Part shown: positions 21,531 to 33,146 of the stretch, in pieces
Numbering within the stretch: the stretch's first letter is position 1
Layout: every line of letters starts with the position of its first letter
Source of the DNA: Bactericera cockerelli
Lineage: Eukaryota; Arthropoda; Insecta; Hemiptera; Triozidae
DNA: 64,000 nucleotides
Assembly: GCA_024516035.1 (NCBI GenBank)
Contig: CM044964.1
Span: forward strand, 24,568,333-24,632,332
Direction of reading: 5' to 3'
Made by a program: the position numbers and the translations under genes
The notes under the pieces: model-generated
Database searches by the model: none
Told to the model about the DNA's origin: nothing
The model's input: the letters and a program-made list of their open reading frames with translations, nothing else

Positions 21531-21889
21531 TATTTATTTATTTAATAACAGGATACATATACAAAGGTATTTTTCCTAAGCTAAAGCTTCTAAGAATGTT
21601 TTTTTTATGTTTTTTTTTTACAAAAACGAACACAATAGTGAATAAATTTATTTATTAAATATGTATTTTTGAACACATTTAATCGAGTTTTATACGATAA
21701 AATGTCTACATAAAATAGCATACAAATTAAAATAATTTGAACAAAACTTGATCAAGATATGTTTGTATATGAGTATGTAGGGATTGCCACCGTCGTTCTC
21801 GTCAAAAGTTGTTGATCTCTAAGTGCCCAAGCTTAACTAAGCTTGATTCACAATATTAATATTGTCATGAGTCCAGGACTTATTTTTTT

Positions 21890-22068
21890 TTTTTTTTTGA
21901 ACATATACCTATACAGACAAAAAATGGTAAAAATTAAATATAAAAATTGACAACATTAATAATATAAACAAGAAAAAATAAACAAAATATGTATATACAT
22001 AATAATTATGTCCTAACTAAAGGGCGGGGTTATTGCCTATGGCAATCTCTTCCACCCAACCCTTATTA
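21890..22068 (-). repeat. Retroposon 3' end, family G
   Basis: AAGGGCGGGGTTATTGCCTA and GGCAATCTCTTCCACCCAAC close to the right end. Confidence 0.7.
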
Positions 22069-22209
22069 TTTATATTATTAATGTTTTAATTGCAAATGCA
22101 AAGACCTTACTATTTTTTTTTCTTCTTTTTTTCAAGCGGGGGCGGAGAGGGCATTGGTTACAGTTCTAAGGTCGGACCTACTGGTACCACAGGTTGTTGT
22201 GTTTTAGAT

Positions 22210-22404
22210 CAGCGGTTCCAAACCGGTGGGCCGCGGCCAACTTGTGGGCCGCGGGCAGCTCGCTACTGGGCCGCGGATGTTGGCCGATACTCAAGAAATA
22301 ATATTAAAATAGTGCAATAAAGTACGGTATGAAATCGGGGTGGGCCGCAAAATTGTTTTAAAAATATTATTGGACCCCCAAGCGAAAAAGGTTGGGAACC
22401 GCTG
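22210..22404. mobile_element. hAT-like MITE, 195 bp
   Basis: Starts CAGCGGTTCCAAACCGGTGG and ends GGTTGGGAACCGCTG. An exact 8-bp duplication TTTTAGAT flanks it (22202-22209, 22405-22412). The internal GGGCCGCGG repeats are typical of this MITE type. Confidence 0.9.
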
Positions 22405-22564
22405 TTTTAGATGATTACTTTTTTTAATTTATTACTATCTATCTTTATATCATATATCAAACACCTCGACCGAGGTGTGAACACCCTATACAAAAAAGAC
22501 AGAGCGGCAGAGTGTAATTATTTATTAGTATCAAAATCAAGTTGATTAAGAATAGATCCTTGCC

Positions 22565-22742
22565 ACAGGTTGGGTGGAAGAGATTGCCACAGGCAATAAT
22601 CCCGCCCTTTAGGTAGGACATTAGCTTTATTCTCTTTTTTGCTCTTGTTTCAATGTTCAATCTATTTATAATTTCATTGTATTGTACTGTATTTATTTTA
22701 CGTTGTCTTACCTAATAAAGCATACTATAATAATAATAATCC
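22565..22742 (+). repeat. Retroposon 3' end, family G
   Basis: AGGTTGGGTGGAAGAGATTG, CAGGCAATAATCCCGCCC and CTAATAAAGCATACTATAAT end. Confidence 0.75.
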
Positions 22743-22889
22743 TTGATGTTAGATTAAAGGATTACGTATGTAGGACGAAAATCTCCAGTTCAAAATAGGT
22801 CAAAAACTAATTTTACCTTAGTCAAAAACCTTAGTTTTACAACAAGTTTCTCACGAGTTTTTGCTATATGTGACAAGATAATTGAAATT

Positions 22890-23260
22890 TCTCTCTTTCT
22901 TTCCCTCTCTCACTCTCACTCTCATCTCTCTCCTCTCTCCCTCTCTCTCTCTCTTTCTCCGTCCCTCTCTCTCACCCTCCCTCTCTATCTCTCTCTCTCT
23001 CTTTCTCCGTCCCTCTCTCTCACCCTCCCTCTCTATTCTCTCTCTCTCTCTCTTTCTCCGTCCCTCTCCTCTCACCCTCCCTCTCTCCCTCTCTCTCTCT
23101 CTTTCTCCTCCTCTCTCTCACCCTCCCTCTCTATCTCTCTCTCTCTCCCCTCCCTCTCTATCCTCCCTCTCTTTCTCTCTCTTCCCTCTCTCTCTCTCTC
23201 TCACCCTCACCCTCCCTCTCTCTGTCTTTTTCTCTCTCTCTCTCTCTAACCGTCCTCCGC
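22890..23260 (+). repeat. TC-rich low-complexity tract with about 60-bp sub-repeats
   Basis: Recurring CTTTCTCCGTCCCTCTCTCT and CACCCTCCCTCTCT blocks at roughly 60-nt spacing. Serine/leucine-rich frames here are compositional. Confidence 0.9.
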
Positions 23261-23522
23261 CAAGAACTCATTACGATATAAGTACAAACTTCTGAAGATT
23301 TTTTTTCTCTCTAAAGGTCAGTCAGCAACTTTGGATATCCAAATTGAAAAGTTTGTTTAGATCAGTAAATGTGAGTCAGCATTAATCAATTTCAGTCCTG
23401 TGACAGTGTTGACAGTTGGACTTTTCTGACTTGACTTTGTGTCGTTCTTTTGAATTAGCTTTCTTCTGCACCTGCACATTTTACTTCCGAAAAATTTCTA
23501 ATATTAGAAATGGTAAAGTGTC

Positions 23523-23673
23523 AAATTATGAAACAGGATTAGAGCTAAGTGGACACTATACCTCAACACGCCATCTAGTGGAAATTTCAACCAATCATAG
23601 CGCACTGTAGTCGGTTGATAGCGTGAGTCAGCTGATAGAGTCCACTAAGATTAAATCTAATCCTGCTTCATAA
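23523..23673. mobile_element. Short inverted-repeat element (MITE-like)
   Basis: ATTATGAAACAGGATTAGAG at left; the reverse complement of the right end reads ATTATGAAGCAGGATTAGAT, and AAGTGGAC is shared further in. No clear target-site duplication. Confidence 0.5.
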
Positions 23674-23830
23674 TTCTGCCCTAAATAATTTCAGGCTCTT
23701 GTTTTTCTTATTATTCTTCTCATTCTTCCGGGTTTTTTTTTCAAATTATTTTAAAAGAGACAAAGTTATCGACCAACAAGTAGGTAGGAATGTTTGAACA
23801 AAAATTCGAGAATGCTGAAAAAAAAAAGAA

Positions 23831-23972
23831 AAAGTTATCATATTTGTGTAATTCACTTTTGTGATACCACAACTGCTCACGCTGTTTTACCGAAAAAGTT
23901 TTACCGAAATCGGGAATCGAACCACCGACCATCAGGTTACAAGCCGCCTTATCGATCAAGCTACTGAGGTCT
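23831..23972 (-). repeat. SINE-D, full length
   Basis: TTATCATATTTGTGTAATTC tail at left, TCGGGAATCGAACCACCGAC B-box region, ATCGATCAAGCTACTGAGGT head. Confidence 0.85.
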
Positions 23973-24454
23973 GTGAAAGCAAGAATGCTAGGTGAGACTT
24001 CAAACTGCGGAAAAACAACAAAGAAATCACCCTTACACGATTTTGAACATCAACAACAAAAAAAAAAATCGACTGAGCCAAGAAAAAAAGCTGGGAAATC
24101 AGCCGGAAATAATACCCCAGGTTTATTTTTGTCCATAAGCCGGGTAGACTTAATTTGTTACGGTAATAAATTTTCGAAAAAAACAATTAAGCAGGTGACT
24201 GGAAAATCAATGGCCATCCTAAGCAAATACCAATACTAACACAAGGAGGTACTGAACTTTGCCTTTTTATTTCAGTTTCCTTAATCAGAAATTATACGTA
24301 TTTCTAATGTAGGGGTGTCTTTACCTGCTGCAGAAGAGAGGTAAGTGGGTATTGAGGTATTATTATGTGATATTATCTGAACAGAATTGGTTGTAAGATT
24401 TTCTGAAACCTCTACAAAATTAACAGTGCGAACTAATTAGATTCAAATAAAATT

Positions 24455-24602
24455 GTGTAACTTCTCGCCTATGAGAGAGGCATTACGGGATGTGCAATTG
24501 TGCAAGCTACAACCTAGAACATAGACCACAATCGTTTACAGTTAGTATCTGCTGTATCATGGCTTAGAAATAAAAAAGACTGTGAAACACTCATTTCTCA
24601 TT
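24455..24602 (+). repeat. SINE-F, 3' part
   Basis: AACTTCTCGCCTATGAGAGA, CAAGCTACAACCTAGAACAT, GGCTTAGAAATAAAAAAGAC. Confidence 0.65.
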
Positions 24603-24640
24603 AATTTTAAATCAGCTTACATTTTTTTATTTAATTTATA

Positions 24641-24909
24641 CCACTTGACTACCAGTGAACTTAATATTATTTAATCTATCACAAATTATATAATATTAAG
24701 TTCACTGGTAGTCAAGTGGTTAACGCGCTAGTCTGGTAGTCCAGGTAGCGTAGGGATCCGTTGGTTCGAATCCCACCCAGTGCACGAATTTTTCCTCATT
24801 AATTTGAGTTTGTGACCACATAATAAGACTCTGAGGGTTAGGTGGTAGAAAATGCTTTGAGCATTAACCTCACCTGGTGGTTACCTTCCACTAAAGAGTA
24901 TTATTATTA
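24641..24909 (+). repeat. SINE-C with inverted duplicate of its 5' end
   Basis: The head TTCACTGGTAGTCAAGTGGT (from about 24701), B box GGTTCGAATCCCACC, body GGTTAGGTGGTAGAAAATG and a TAA-repeat tail make a normal SINE-C. Its first 29 nt plus flank are perfectly inverted at 24641-24669 (arms 24641-24669 and 24691-24719). Confidence 0.85.
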
Positions 24910-25029
24910 TAAATGTGAATTGTGCATACCCCACCTTCTTTTCTCAAATAACCTCCAGAGTCTAAGTAAAGGTCGGACATAACTAAAATAAATTTTGAAA
25001 AAATTGAAAGAATGATATTATTTATCTTG

Positions 25030-25163
25030 TCATATTATTTATCTTAATCACTTTCGTGATGTCACAACTACTCAAACTCGCTCTACTAAATCTTCGCTGA
25101 ACTTGGGACTTGAACCCTCCGGGTTACAAGTCCGCCTCTTTATCGATCAAGCTACTGAGGTCA
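25030..25163 (-). repeat. SINE-D, internal deletion
   Basis: AATCACTTTCGTGATGTCAC, ACTTGAACCCTCCGGGTTAC (the B-box region has lost about 10 nt) and ATCGATCAAGCTACTGAGGT. Confidence 0.8.
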
Positions 25164-25389
25164 GTTCACAAATAAAATAATTACAAAGAATTAGCGAAAC
25201 AAAATAATATTTAGGGAAAATACACTTTTCGGAGGAAGAGAAATGTACCTACCTATTTCATCATTAAATGTGACTTTTGTTAAAATTACTTTTACATGAA
25301 ATTTTACTCAGAGTGGAGAACCCACGTTACACTGCTTAGTGTTATCATATGTGAACTTTCACCTTGACAAATTATATAATATGATTTAA

Positions 25390-25948
25390 CCCTTTGAAGC
25401 ACGCGACCTTAAATTTCTCAAATTTTCAAAAACAAATCCGAGTTCCTGGCTAAGATGGAAATAAAAAAAAATCCTATTTTAAAAAAATACCAAAGAATTT
25501 TATGTTTTTTTAAGTTTTTTATTTAAAAAAATACGTCATTGTGGCCGAGTTAGCGCGCTAGGCATTCGATTCCCAGCGGGGTAGGAATTCTTCTGCTCTG
25601 TACTTGAATGTTCGGGGTCCACTCATACCTCGTGAGGAAAAATGAGAAGCTGCTTTGATGTGAAGCAGCGACCAGTGGCAGAATCATAGGCAAAAAATAA
25701 TGCAAGATATTGTCAATTAAACTGTTAAAGTCCTTTGATTCTCTACTACCCACTAAAATTGTGACATGATAACACAAAGAAAAAGAATTATTACTATTTT
25801 TTAAATACCAAAAAGTTTCTTGAGTTTTCAATAGGTAACAGCACTAGTATCGTATTCGGAATGATTCCAGCATGATTAATAAATTTGTGTACCTCTGAAC
25901 CGCGACAGAAAAGGTGGTTACGGTCAGAAACCAGTATGCTTCAGAGGG
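25390..25948. mobile_element. piggyBac-like MITE, 559 bp, carrying a SINE
   Basis: TTAA at both sides (25386-25389, 25949-25952). Termini CCCTTTGAAGCACGCG, and in reverse complement CCCTCTGAAGCATACTGG. A SINE-B copy sits inside. The TTAA target and CCC terminus fit piggyBac-type non-autonomous elements. No transposase frame remains. Confidence 0.75.
25536..25797 (+). repeat. SINE-B nested in MITE
   Basis: GTTAGCGCGCTAGGCATTCG then a jump to GATTCCCAGCG: the stretch between A and B boxes (about 20 nt) is missing. The body and GTGACATGATAACACAAAG end are intact. Confidence 0.8.
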
Positions 25949-26315
25949 TTAATACTTTCAGTGTCAGTATGAATTTCTGAAGCACAACAACACTTTTGTT
26001 CGAGTATACTTTTGTTGTTTCGGGTCAGAAATATAAATGGTGTGTTTTGCCTTTTTGTATAATATATCATGCATCGCACAAAACTAGCAATGCGTGTTAT
26101 AAAAAAAATCACCCCCAAGTTATCACGTTCGTCTTCAATTAATTGAATCACGTCGAAACTTGGTACCAAAGCATCAATCCTAGTCTCACTATACTCGTAG
26201 AGCGTATAAAAATAAAGCTTTAAAAAAATTCCTAATAAATCTACCTAATAAAGCTTTAAAAAAAAATACCATCAATATGATTTTCGGACATATCCTGTGA
26301 TTGAGGAAACGGAAA

Positions 26316-26411
26316 ATCTCAGTCTGAATTTTCGGCTCCGACAGGAATTCGAACCCGCAACCTCCGTGTCAGTAACCAATTCTCCTAACCACTGAACCAC
26401 GGAGGTAGACC
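26316..26411 (-). repeat. SINE-E head
   Basis: GAATTCGAACCCGCAACCTC (reversed B box) and CTAACCACTGAACCACGGAG (reversed A box). Confidence 0.75.
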
Positions 26412-26615
26412 AGTTGCCCATCTACTTAATTATTTCCTCACAAAAAATATGACCTCATTCATGGGCCATAATTAGACCCTTAAGGGACACTTTACCATTA
26501 TTACACACATTTTATCATTCTTATCTTAACGTCCCGCTTTTATCATCGTATCGTGTCGACCACTGTGTTATCTGTGTATCAAATAACAGACCAGCCTTTG
26601 TTTATGAGAAATTTC

Positions 26616-26700
26616 TCTTTCTCTCCCTTTCTTCTCTCTCTCCCTCTCTGCTATTTCTTTATCTCCCCTTTTTTCTCTCTCATATCATACACCTACTCTC

Positions 26701-26740
<40 letters not shown>

Positions 26741-26865
26741 TCCTTCTCTCTCTCTCTCCTTCCCTCTCTCTTTCTCACCCACACACAGTCACACACCTAT
26801 ACAGTATACACACTCTCTCTTTCATTATCTCTTTCTCTCTCTCTCTTTCACTCTCTCTCTGTCAC

Positions 26866-26902
<37 letters not shown>
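26616..26902 (+). repeat. TC-rich tract ending in (CA)n
   Basis: CT dinucleotides from 26616, with a clean (AC)n run at about 26865-26902. Confidence 0.9.
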
Positions 26903-26906
<4 letters not shown>

Positions 26907-27037
26907 CACCTATACGTGTGGAACGTATCTCACATGTTCCCAGAATACTAATATTAAAGCTATCACGCCTAATTAAAAAAATGAAAATAAAAAAAGGTGC
27001 CGTCTTTCCATTTTGCAGACTATTATACTGAAAAGCT

Positions 27038-27130
27038 GTCTACTTCCACAGAGTAAGAATATGAGAAGGAAGAGCCTACTTCCACAGAGTAAGGATGTGA
27101 TTAGGAAGAGCCTATTTCCACAGAGTAAGA
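27038..27130 (+). repeat. 36-bp tandem repeat, about three units
   Basis: CTACTTCCACAGAGTAAG starts at 27040, 27076 and 27112, with GGAAGAGC in between. Confidence 0.8.
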
Positions 27131-27360
27131 ATTTTTTATATATTTTTTTTTTATAGAGAACAAAAATATAAATAAATAAAAAAGAAAGTGTAACCTTTGT
27201 GCTTAAACTTTCTGATTAAAAGAGAAGATGATTGATTATATCTCAATAAATAAATTTCCAGTATTTATATATAAAAAACCGTTAGAGAAGTTATATTAAT
27301 GCTGGTATTGGTATAAATAGGGCTGTCAGCTATACGAAAGCTCTTTGTCACTGCAACTAT

Positions 27361-27521
27361 TAATATCGCCTTATCTATAATGCCCGATTAAGATATTATT
27401 ATGTGGTAAAAATCCGGAATGGGAGGATAACTTGTCATGTCCCAGCTGGGTTTCGAACCCACGACCTCTGGAATCTTTGGATCACAGAGTGCCGCCTTTA
27501 CCACTGAGCTACCGGGACAGA
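27361..27521 (-). repeat. SINE-A
   Basis: TAATATCGCCTTATCTATAA tail, GGTTTCGAACCCACGACCTC reversed B box, TTTACCACTGAGCTACCGGG head. About 30 nt of body is deleted. Confidence 0.9.
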
Positions 27522-27739
27522 CATATAGATCTTTTTGACATTAATACATCTTTTTGACACTAATGTTGGGATTGGATGACACTTCCTCAAGTATTTTTAT
27601 TCATTGCCTCCTCGTTTTTAATGGCGGACGCTTTTTCTGTGTGAATAAGGACGAGTGGTTACTTAACATGCACAGTTCGTGATGGGGTAGGATAGTGGGT
27701 ACTTAAGTTGAGGATATAACCTTTCTGCCATGTTTGTAA

Positions 27740-27755
27740 CTCTTCTTCTTCTCTT

Positions 27756-27796
<41 letters not shown>

Positions 27797-27969
27797 ATTT
27801 CTTTCTCTTTTTCAATATTTCTCGGTACGAATGTCTTTCACTCTCTCTTTGTCTTTTTCTCTCTCTCTCTCCTTCTCTGTTTCTATCTATATCTCTTCTT
27901 CACTTTACCTATCTATTTCTTAGTCTCTCTCTCTATCTCTCTCTTTCTCTCTCTCTCTATCTTTCTCTT

Positions 27970-28000
<31 letters not shown>

Positions 28001-28350
28001 TCCTTTCTCTCTCTCTCTCTTTCCTATCTCTTTATCATTCAACTGTTTCTCTCAATCTTTCTCTCATTCTCTTTACCTCCTTTTCCACAGTTCTTTTTTT
28101 TATCTCTCTCCTCTCCATATTTCTCTTTCCCTCCCTTCATTTCTCTCCTACTTTTTTTCTCTCTTTCCGTTGTCTTTTTATCTTTCCTTCCCTCTATCAC
28201 TATTCATCTCCTTTTTTTTTCTCCCTCACTCTTTTTCTTTGTTTCTCTACCCTACATTATTCTCCTTCCCTCCCTCCCTCTCTTCTCTTTCTCTCTCTCT
28301 CCCTCTCTCTCTCTCTTTCTCTCTCTCTCTCTACCGCCTCCATCTCACTC
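27740..28350 (+). repeat. TC-rich low-complexity tract
   Basis: Continuous CT-rich DNA. The 237-codon serine/leucine-rich open frame is compositional. Confidence 0.9.
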
Positions 28351-28398
28351 TATCTCCCTCTTGTTTCTTGTGTCTTTTTTATGATTCTCCTAGTTTTT

Positions 28399-28552
28399 TC
28401 TGTGATGAGTGTTTCACAGCATTTTTTTTGTATCTTTGCATGAAACAACAGCCACTTTAAACGCATTAGGTCTGTGTTGTATCTCACCCATCTCATGGTA
28501 TGTTTTCCATCTAATGGGCGAGAAGTGACACAGCCCTTCGCATTTGCATGTG
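28399..28552 (-). repeat. SINE-F, 3' part
   Basis: TGAGTGTTTCACAGCATTTT, GGTCTGTGTTGTATCTCACC, CTAATGGGCGAGAAGTGACA. Confidence 0.7.
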
Positions 28553-28597
28553 TGCAGAACTGCATATTCAACACGAGTGCAGTGGAAGGTATGTCTG

Positions 28598-28847
28598 TCC
28601 CGGTAGCTCAGTCGTAAAGGCGGCACTCTGTGAATCCAGAGATTCCAGAGGTCGTGGGTTCGAAACCCAACCGGGACATGACAAGTTGTCCTCCCCTTTG
28701 GGATTTTTACCACATAATAATATGTTTTGGGCTTACTGCTGGAATAATGGGACGTTAATAGTCTTAATCGGGCAGTATTATCGGACAATATAATAAATAG
28801 TATAATCGGGCAGTATAATAAATAAGGCGATATTATTATTATTATTA
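28598..28847 (+). repeat. SINE-A, full length, longest copy
   Basis: TCCCGGTAGCTCAGTCGTAA, GTGGGTTCGAAACCCAACCG, GGGACATGACAAGTTGTCCT, CTTACTGCTGGAATAATGGG, GGCAGTAT repeated three times, and a TATTATT tail. Best guide to the SINE-A consensus. Confidence 0.9.
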
Positions 28848-28975
28848 GTATCCCTGACAAAAAACTATAACCAAATTTTTAATATAATTCGTTGTCGGCT
28901 CTGTGGTTCGAACCTGGGACTTCCCTGAGTTCAATTTAAAAAAATTATTTATTCTTCTAGTATTGTCATGGAAAA

Positions 28976-29060
28976 TTCGGGTTCGAATCCCGGCCAAAGC
29001 GGAAATTTCTGACCTTGTTTTTCCGCTTCCGGAATGGCATGATTGTAAAGGTGAACTGCC
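28976..29060 (+). repeat. SINE-E, partial
   Basis: GGGTTCGAATCCCGGCCAAA B box and CCGCTTCCGGAATGGCATGA body, matching the copy at 37772. Confidence 0.65.
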
Positions 29061-29099
29061 CTGAAGTAATGCGAAAGCAGTTCCGGGGCAAAGTTACCT

Positions 29100-30700
29100 T
29101 TAAAAAAAAGTATTATATGACACAAATATGTTTAAAACAATGGAATTTTTACTTCAAGAGAAATAATAATTCTAATATAAGAAATCAGAAGTATTGTGTT
29201 CGTTTTTGTAAAAAAAAAAAAATATTTTTTGCTCCGATTTCAATTTTTTTATATTTCTGGACCTTTCACAACCTCCTGACAACTTTGTGTCTGTCTGTCT
29301 GTTGGCCTGTCTACCTGTTAAATACATTCCTTGTAACGCGCAAATCTCAGACATTCCTGAACGGATTTCGAAAAAAATTTGTACACATATAGAAACTTTC
29401 TGTATATGGTCCATTTTAAATTCATGCGCCTGACCACTAACTTTTTACTAAAACGATTATATCTCGTGGATGGTACATTTTAATGAAATTATACATTGCA
29501 TATTATTATTTTTTAATACAATACGGTTAAGCTCTGATATTTAAGAAAATCCAAAATTTTGGACAAAAATAAGGCCTACGACTTGCCGATACAGAATTTT
29601 TGTAGAATCTAGAATGTAGGAAAAACGGTATTCTACCATTTAAAATCTCAAGAAAATCTTTTTAGCAGTTTTGAAGATACAAGTGATTTTGTATAGAATC
29701 TCTAAAATGTCACGTGTATATGTTACGGGAAAAGCTAGGAGTGCGGGAAATCCTAGGTTTACCCGGGTAAACCTAGGATTTCCCGCACTTGTTGGGAAAA
29801 GTCCGAAATTAATTTTTATTTCGGGCTTTTACCGATCTCTTTCGGGTAATCCTAGGTTTTCCCAACATCAATCGGGAAAAGCCCGAAATAAGACATTCAT
29901 TTGGTCATTTCGGACTTTTCCCAAGAGATTCCGGGAAATGTGATATTGTGTGAAGATTTAATATCTGAGACATGTGTAAACCTGTTGACTTTTTGACGTC
30001 AGCGTTTAGGTGCGTGTGTCGTCGCGTTAATTTCGTATTGATTTTTTCCCTATAAGTTCGCAATATTTTTTGTTGCTAGTGCTAGTTTACTTTCTCATCA
30101 TGAGTAACATGAATGTACTTGAGAAAATGCGAGCGCGATTTTATGATCGTTTAAATGTATGTGTCATGCCAAAATTAATACTAAATTAAGAAGATAATAC
30201 ACGCACCGATTCGATCAACAGAACAACACGTCTAAAACTGAAAACAGAATGCTGAGCGCCCGGAGCGATAAAATAAAAATACGCAGTTGGCGTTCAAACA
30301 AAAGTCAACAGGTTTAAACATGTCTCAGATATTAAATCTTCACACAATATCACATTTCCCGGAATCTCTTGGGAAAAGTCCGAAATGACCAAATGAATAT
30401 CTTATTTCGGGCTTTTCCCGATTGATGTTGGGAAAACCTAGGATTACCCGAAAGAGATCGATAAAAGCCCGAAATAAAAATTCATTTCGGACTTTTCCCA
30501 ACAATTGCGGGAAATCCTAGGTTTACCCGGGTAAACCTAGGATTTCCCGCACTCCTAGCTTTTCCCGTAACATATACATTGTATACAATGTGAACTAATC
30601 ACGAGGAAGTATTGTGTCCAGAATTGGCAGTGTATTTTTCAAATAAAGTTAGATTGGAATTGTTTAATAATAATAAATAATTACACCAAGTGTCGTCAGA
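29100..30700 (+). repeat. Old dispersed repeat, family I, split by a transposon
   Basis: CTTGTAACGCGCAAATCTCA, ACAACTTTGTGTCTGTCTGT and GGCAGTGTATTTTTC match the copy at about 39960-40480. The two halves here are separated by the 29721-30572 element, while the 40.4 kb copy is uninterrupted at the equivalent point. Confidence 0.65.
29721..30572. mobile_element. 852-bp DNA transposon with about 278-bp terminal inverted repeats
   Basis: Termini TGTTACGGGAAAAGCTAGGA, inverted at the right end. TA lies on both sides (29719-29720, 30573-30574). The inverted arms run to about 29993 and from about 30300 with few mismatches. Each arm holds a near-perfect palindrome centred on CCCGGG (29740-29789; 30506-30551) and repeated GGAAAAGTCCGAAAT blocks. 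The 306-nt core has no long frame. Insertion is shown by comparison with the empty family I copy at 40.4 kb. Superfamily unresolved. Confidence 0.8.
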
Positions 30701-31339
30701 GATAAAGTTTCTCCGCCTCTTGAAAGTTTGGTGATGGAAATAAGCGATTAACCAATTACGCTGATTACATTGTACATACGTATTTATCTTGGAACTTCCT
30801 AAATTCATGTTGAAATATTAATGATTGTGGGGTGACAGTGTGACACTCTGTACATTCGTATTTATCTTGAAACTTTCTATATTACTTTCTTGTTAAAATA
30901 TAAATACTCGTGGGACAATACTCTAGCTAGAATCAAAATAATGGGTAGCGAATTTATTCGTGACATTGTATAATTAAGTGTAATTATAATATGTATAATC
31001 TTTAAGAGTAATAATTATAAAATTATATAGTGTATAATAAAAACCTATCGTTACTTTATACCTCAAACATAGTAAGGAGACATCCTCATTTCTTTGAAAA
31101 TCAGACCATCTTATACCAATTATATCTTAAAATAGTACTCCCAAACAACTATACACTAAAGTGACAACTTATATACTACACTTAACAAAACAGCAAACTA
31201 GAAGAATAAACATCCATTAGAGATTGTACATTTGTAGGTTTATAACAAGCCTCTCAGCTATCTGAGAAGTTTGTTTAAAAAAAAAAATCACAAACAAAGC
31301 TTTCAGATATCTTAAACAAACTTCTTTAGATACCTCAAT
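30701..31339. other. No gene seen
   Basis: AT-rich DNA with no supportable frame. Confidence 0.4.
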
Positions 31340-32100
31340 TAGTTGTTATCATCTTATCGTGGAACTCTCTTCTCCACTTTACCTCTTCCTCTTTCTCTTC
31401 TTACCCTCATCCCTTTTCATCCCTCATGGAACTTTCAATTTATCAAACATCAATTATTCACTTCTACTCGTAACACTCCTAAATTCATCACAACTCTTTC
31501 TTCCTCCACCTCTTCTATTAACTTCTCTTCACCATTGCTTTCATATCTACTTCTTCCTTTCAATCATTCTACTATCTTAGTTTCCTTCTCCCTATTTCAA
31601 TGCTCTCTTTCTTCCCTGCCTCTCTTTCTATCTACCGTCCCCTCTCCCTCTTCTTCCTTTCTTTCTATCTCTCTCTCCTTTCTTTCTTTACCTTTCCCCT
31701 CCTCTTCTATTGTACTAACTTTTCTTGTTATACCTTCTCCTCTCCCTCTATCCTCTCTTTCCTTTTATCTCATCTCTCTCTCTTCCCTCGCTCTCTTTCT
31801 ATCTTCTCTGTCTCTCTCCCTTCTCCCTTCTTTTCTCTCTTATCTCCCTTCTTTCCACTCTCTCTCCCCTCCTCTTTCATGTACTTCTTATCCCTTCTCA
31901 ATCTCCCTCCCATCCCTCTATGCCTACTTTATCTCTCCTTCTCTCTTTTCCCACGCTCTCTTTTTTCTCTCCCCCCTCCTCTTTCCTCCTCCACTCCCCC
32001 CACTTCTCTCTCCCTCTCTTATCCTATTTTATCTCTTCTCTCTCTATCCCACCCTATTTCTCTCCTTCATGCTCACCACATTCCCTCACACTCGCTAGTA
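31340..32100 (+). repeat. TC-rich low-complexity tract
   Basis: CT-rich DNA without a strict period. The 251-codon and overlapping frames, open in several phases at once, are S/L/P/F-rich and compositional. Confidence 0.8.
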
Positions 32101-32333
32101 TATCCTCCTCACAATCACTTCAAGTCGCACAAGCTAAGATAATTACAACATCAAGCTGAAAAATGTAAATAGAATTAAAGGAAATGTGACTTCAACTTGT
32201 GAATATTCGAGAAGCAAAACATCGATGTACAATATTGTACAACAATAATAATCAACTGTGTCATGAAAACTAAATTTTAATTTACATTAGTAGTTTAAGA
32301 TTAGAATAAAAATACTTAGGTATTAGTTTTAAT

Positions 32334-32578
32334 AGTCACCATGGTAGACTGCGTTAGCGCCCTAGGCATTGCACGTATGGTGACCTGGGTTCGAATTCCA
32401 GCGGAGCAGGAATTTTTCTGCTCTGTACTTAAATGTTCGGGGTCCACTCATACCTCGTTAAGAAAAATAAGTAGTTACTTGTATGAGTAACGACCAGTGA
32501 GAAATGTGAAGGAGGCTCTTAGTAATACTGCGCTACCCACAAAAATTGTGAAGAGCTTTGTGCTTCACAACTAATAAA
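32334..32578 (+). repeat. SINE-B, second subfamily
   Basis: AGTCACCATGGTAGACTGCG head, GGTTCGAATTCC B box, and a 3' end with GGAGGCTCTTAGTAATACTG and AATTGTGAAGAG, the same end as 8518-8655 and 58873-59160. Confidence 0.85.
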
Positions 32579-33018
32579 AGCAAACATACTTATTAGTTTT
32601 AAAAACTAGATTGTATTAATAAATTTAGTCCCCAGGGGACTCTGTTTAATAATAATAAATAATAAAAACTATGTTATGTGTGATGATAATAATTCCATGT
32701 CTGTTGGTGGTACTACGTAGAATAATCTAACCATTTTTAAATGTAAGCGGTCTCAACGGAGTCCCGAAAATCGTTAAACAGATATTAAATTTTATTTTTA
32801 TGTTTGGGTGAATTGTTATGTTTTTTCTTTTTTTTTTACATATTTTAAACATATTCAGAAATTGGTCGAATTTTTCCTTCTTTATCCTCTAATTCTCAAG
32901 TCAATGGATCTAATGATTGAGAACTGTGTGTTCTTGACCCAAACAAAGTTTTTAACCATACAGAAAGGCTTGTTCCATTTTTCTTGTTCCATAAATTTTA
33001 TTTTCCTACTTTGAACCA
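32579..33018. other. No gene seen
   Basis: AT-rich DNA. One short frame near 32808 is hydrophobic by composition. Confidence 0.4.
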
Positions 33019-33146
33019 AGCCTCGTGGCTTGATCGACTAAGCTCTACTCGAAACTGGACATCGTTGGTTTGAGTCCTGAATTCAGCAAAGAGTTTGAAT
33101 AATTATTATACGCGTATCAAATTTTTATTAACACAAATTTAATGTA
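33019..33146 (+). repeat. SINE-D, diverged
   Basis: CCTCGTGGCTTGATCGACTA, TTTGAGTCCTGAATTCAGCA, AAAGAGTTTGAATAATTAT. Confidence 0.6.

Noticed and set aside
27730..28443. 237-codon serine/leucine-rich open frame, and similar frames at 16041, 22882, 31343 and 43619
   Set aside because: They lie in CT-rich low-complexity DNA, several frames are open at once, and the peptides mirror the dinucleotide repeat.
28598..28680. Apparent tRNA genes at SINE heads (here and about 40 other places)
   Set aside because: A and B boxes are present, but acceptor stems do not pair well and each head continues into a repeated SINE body.
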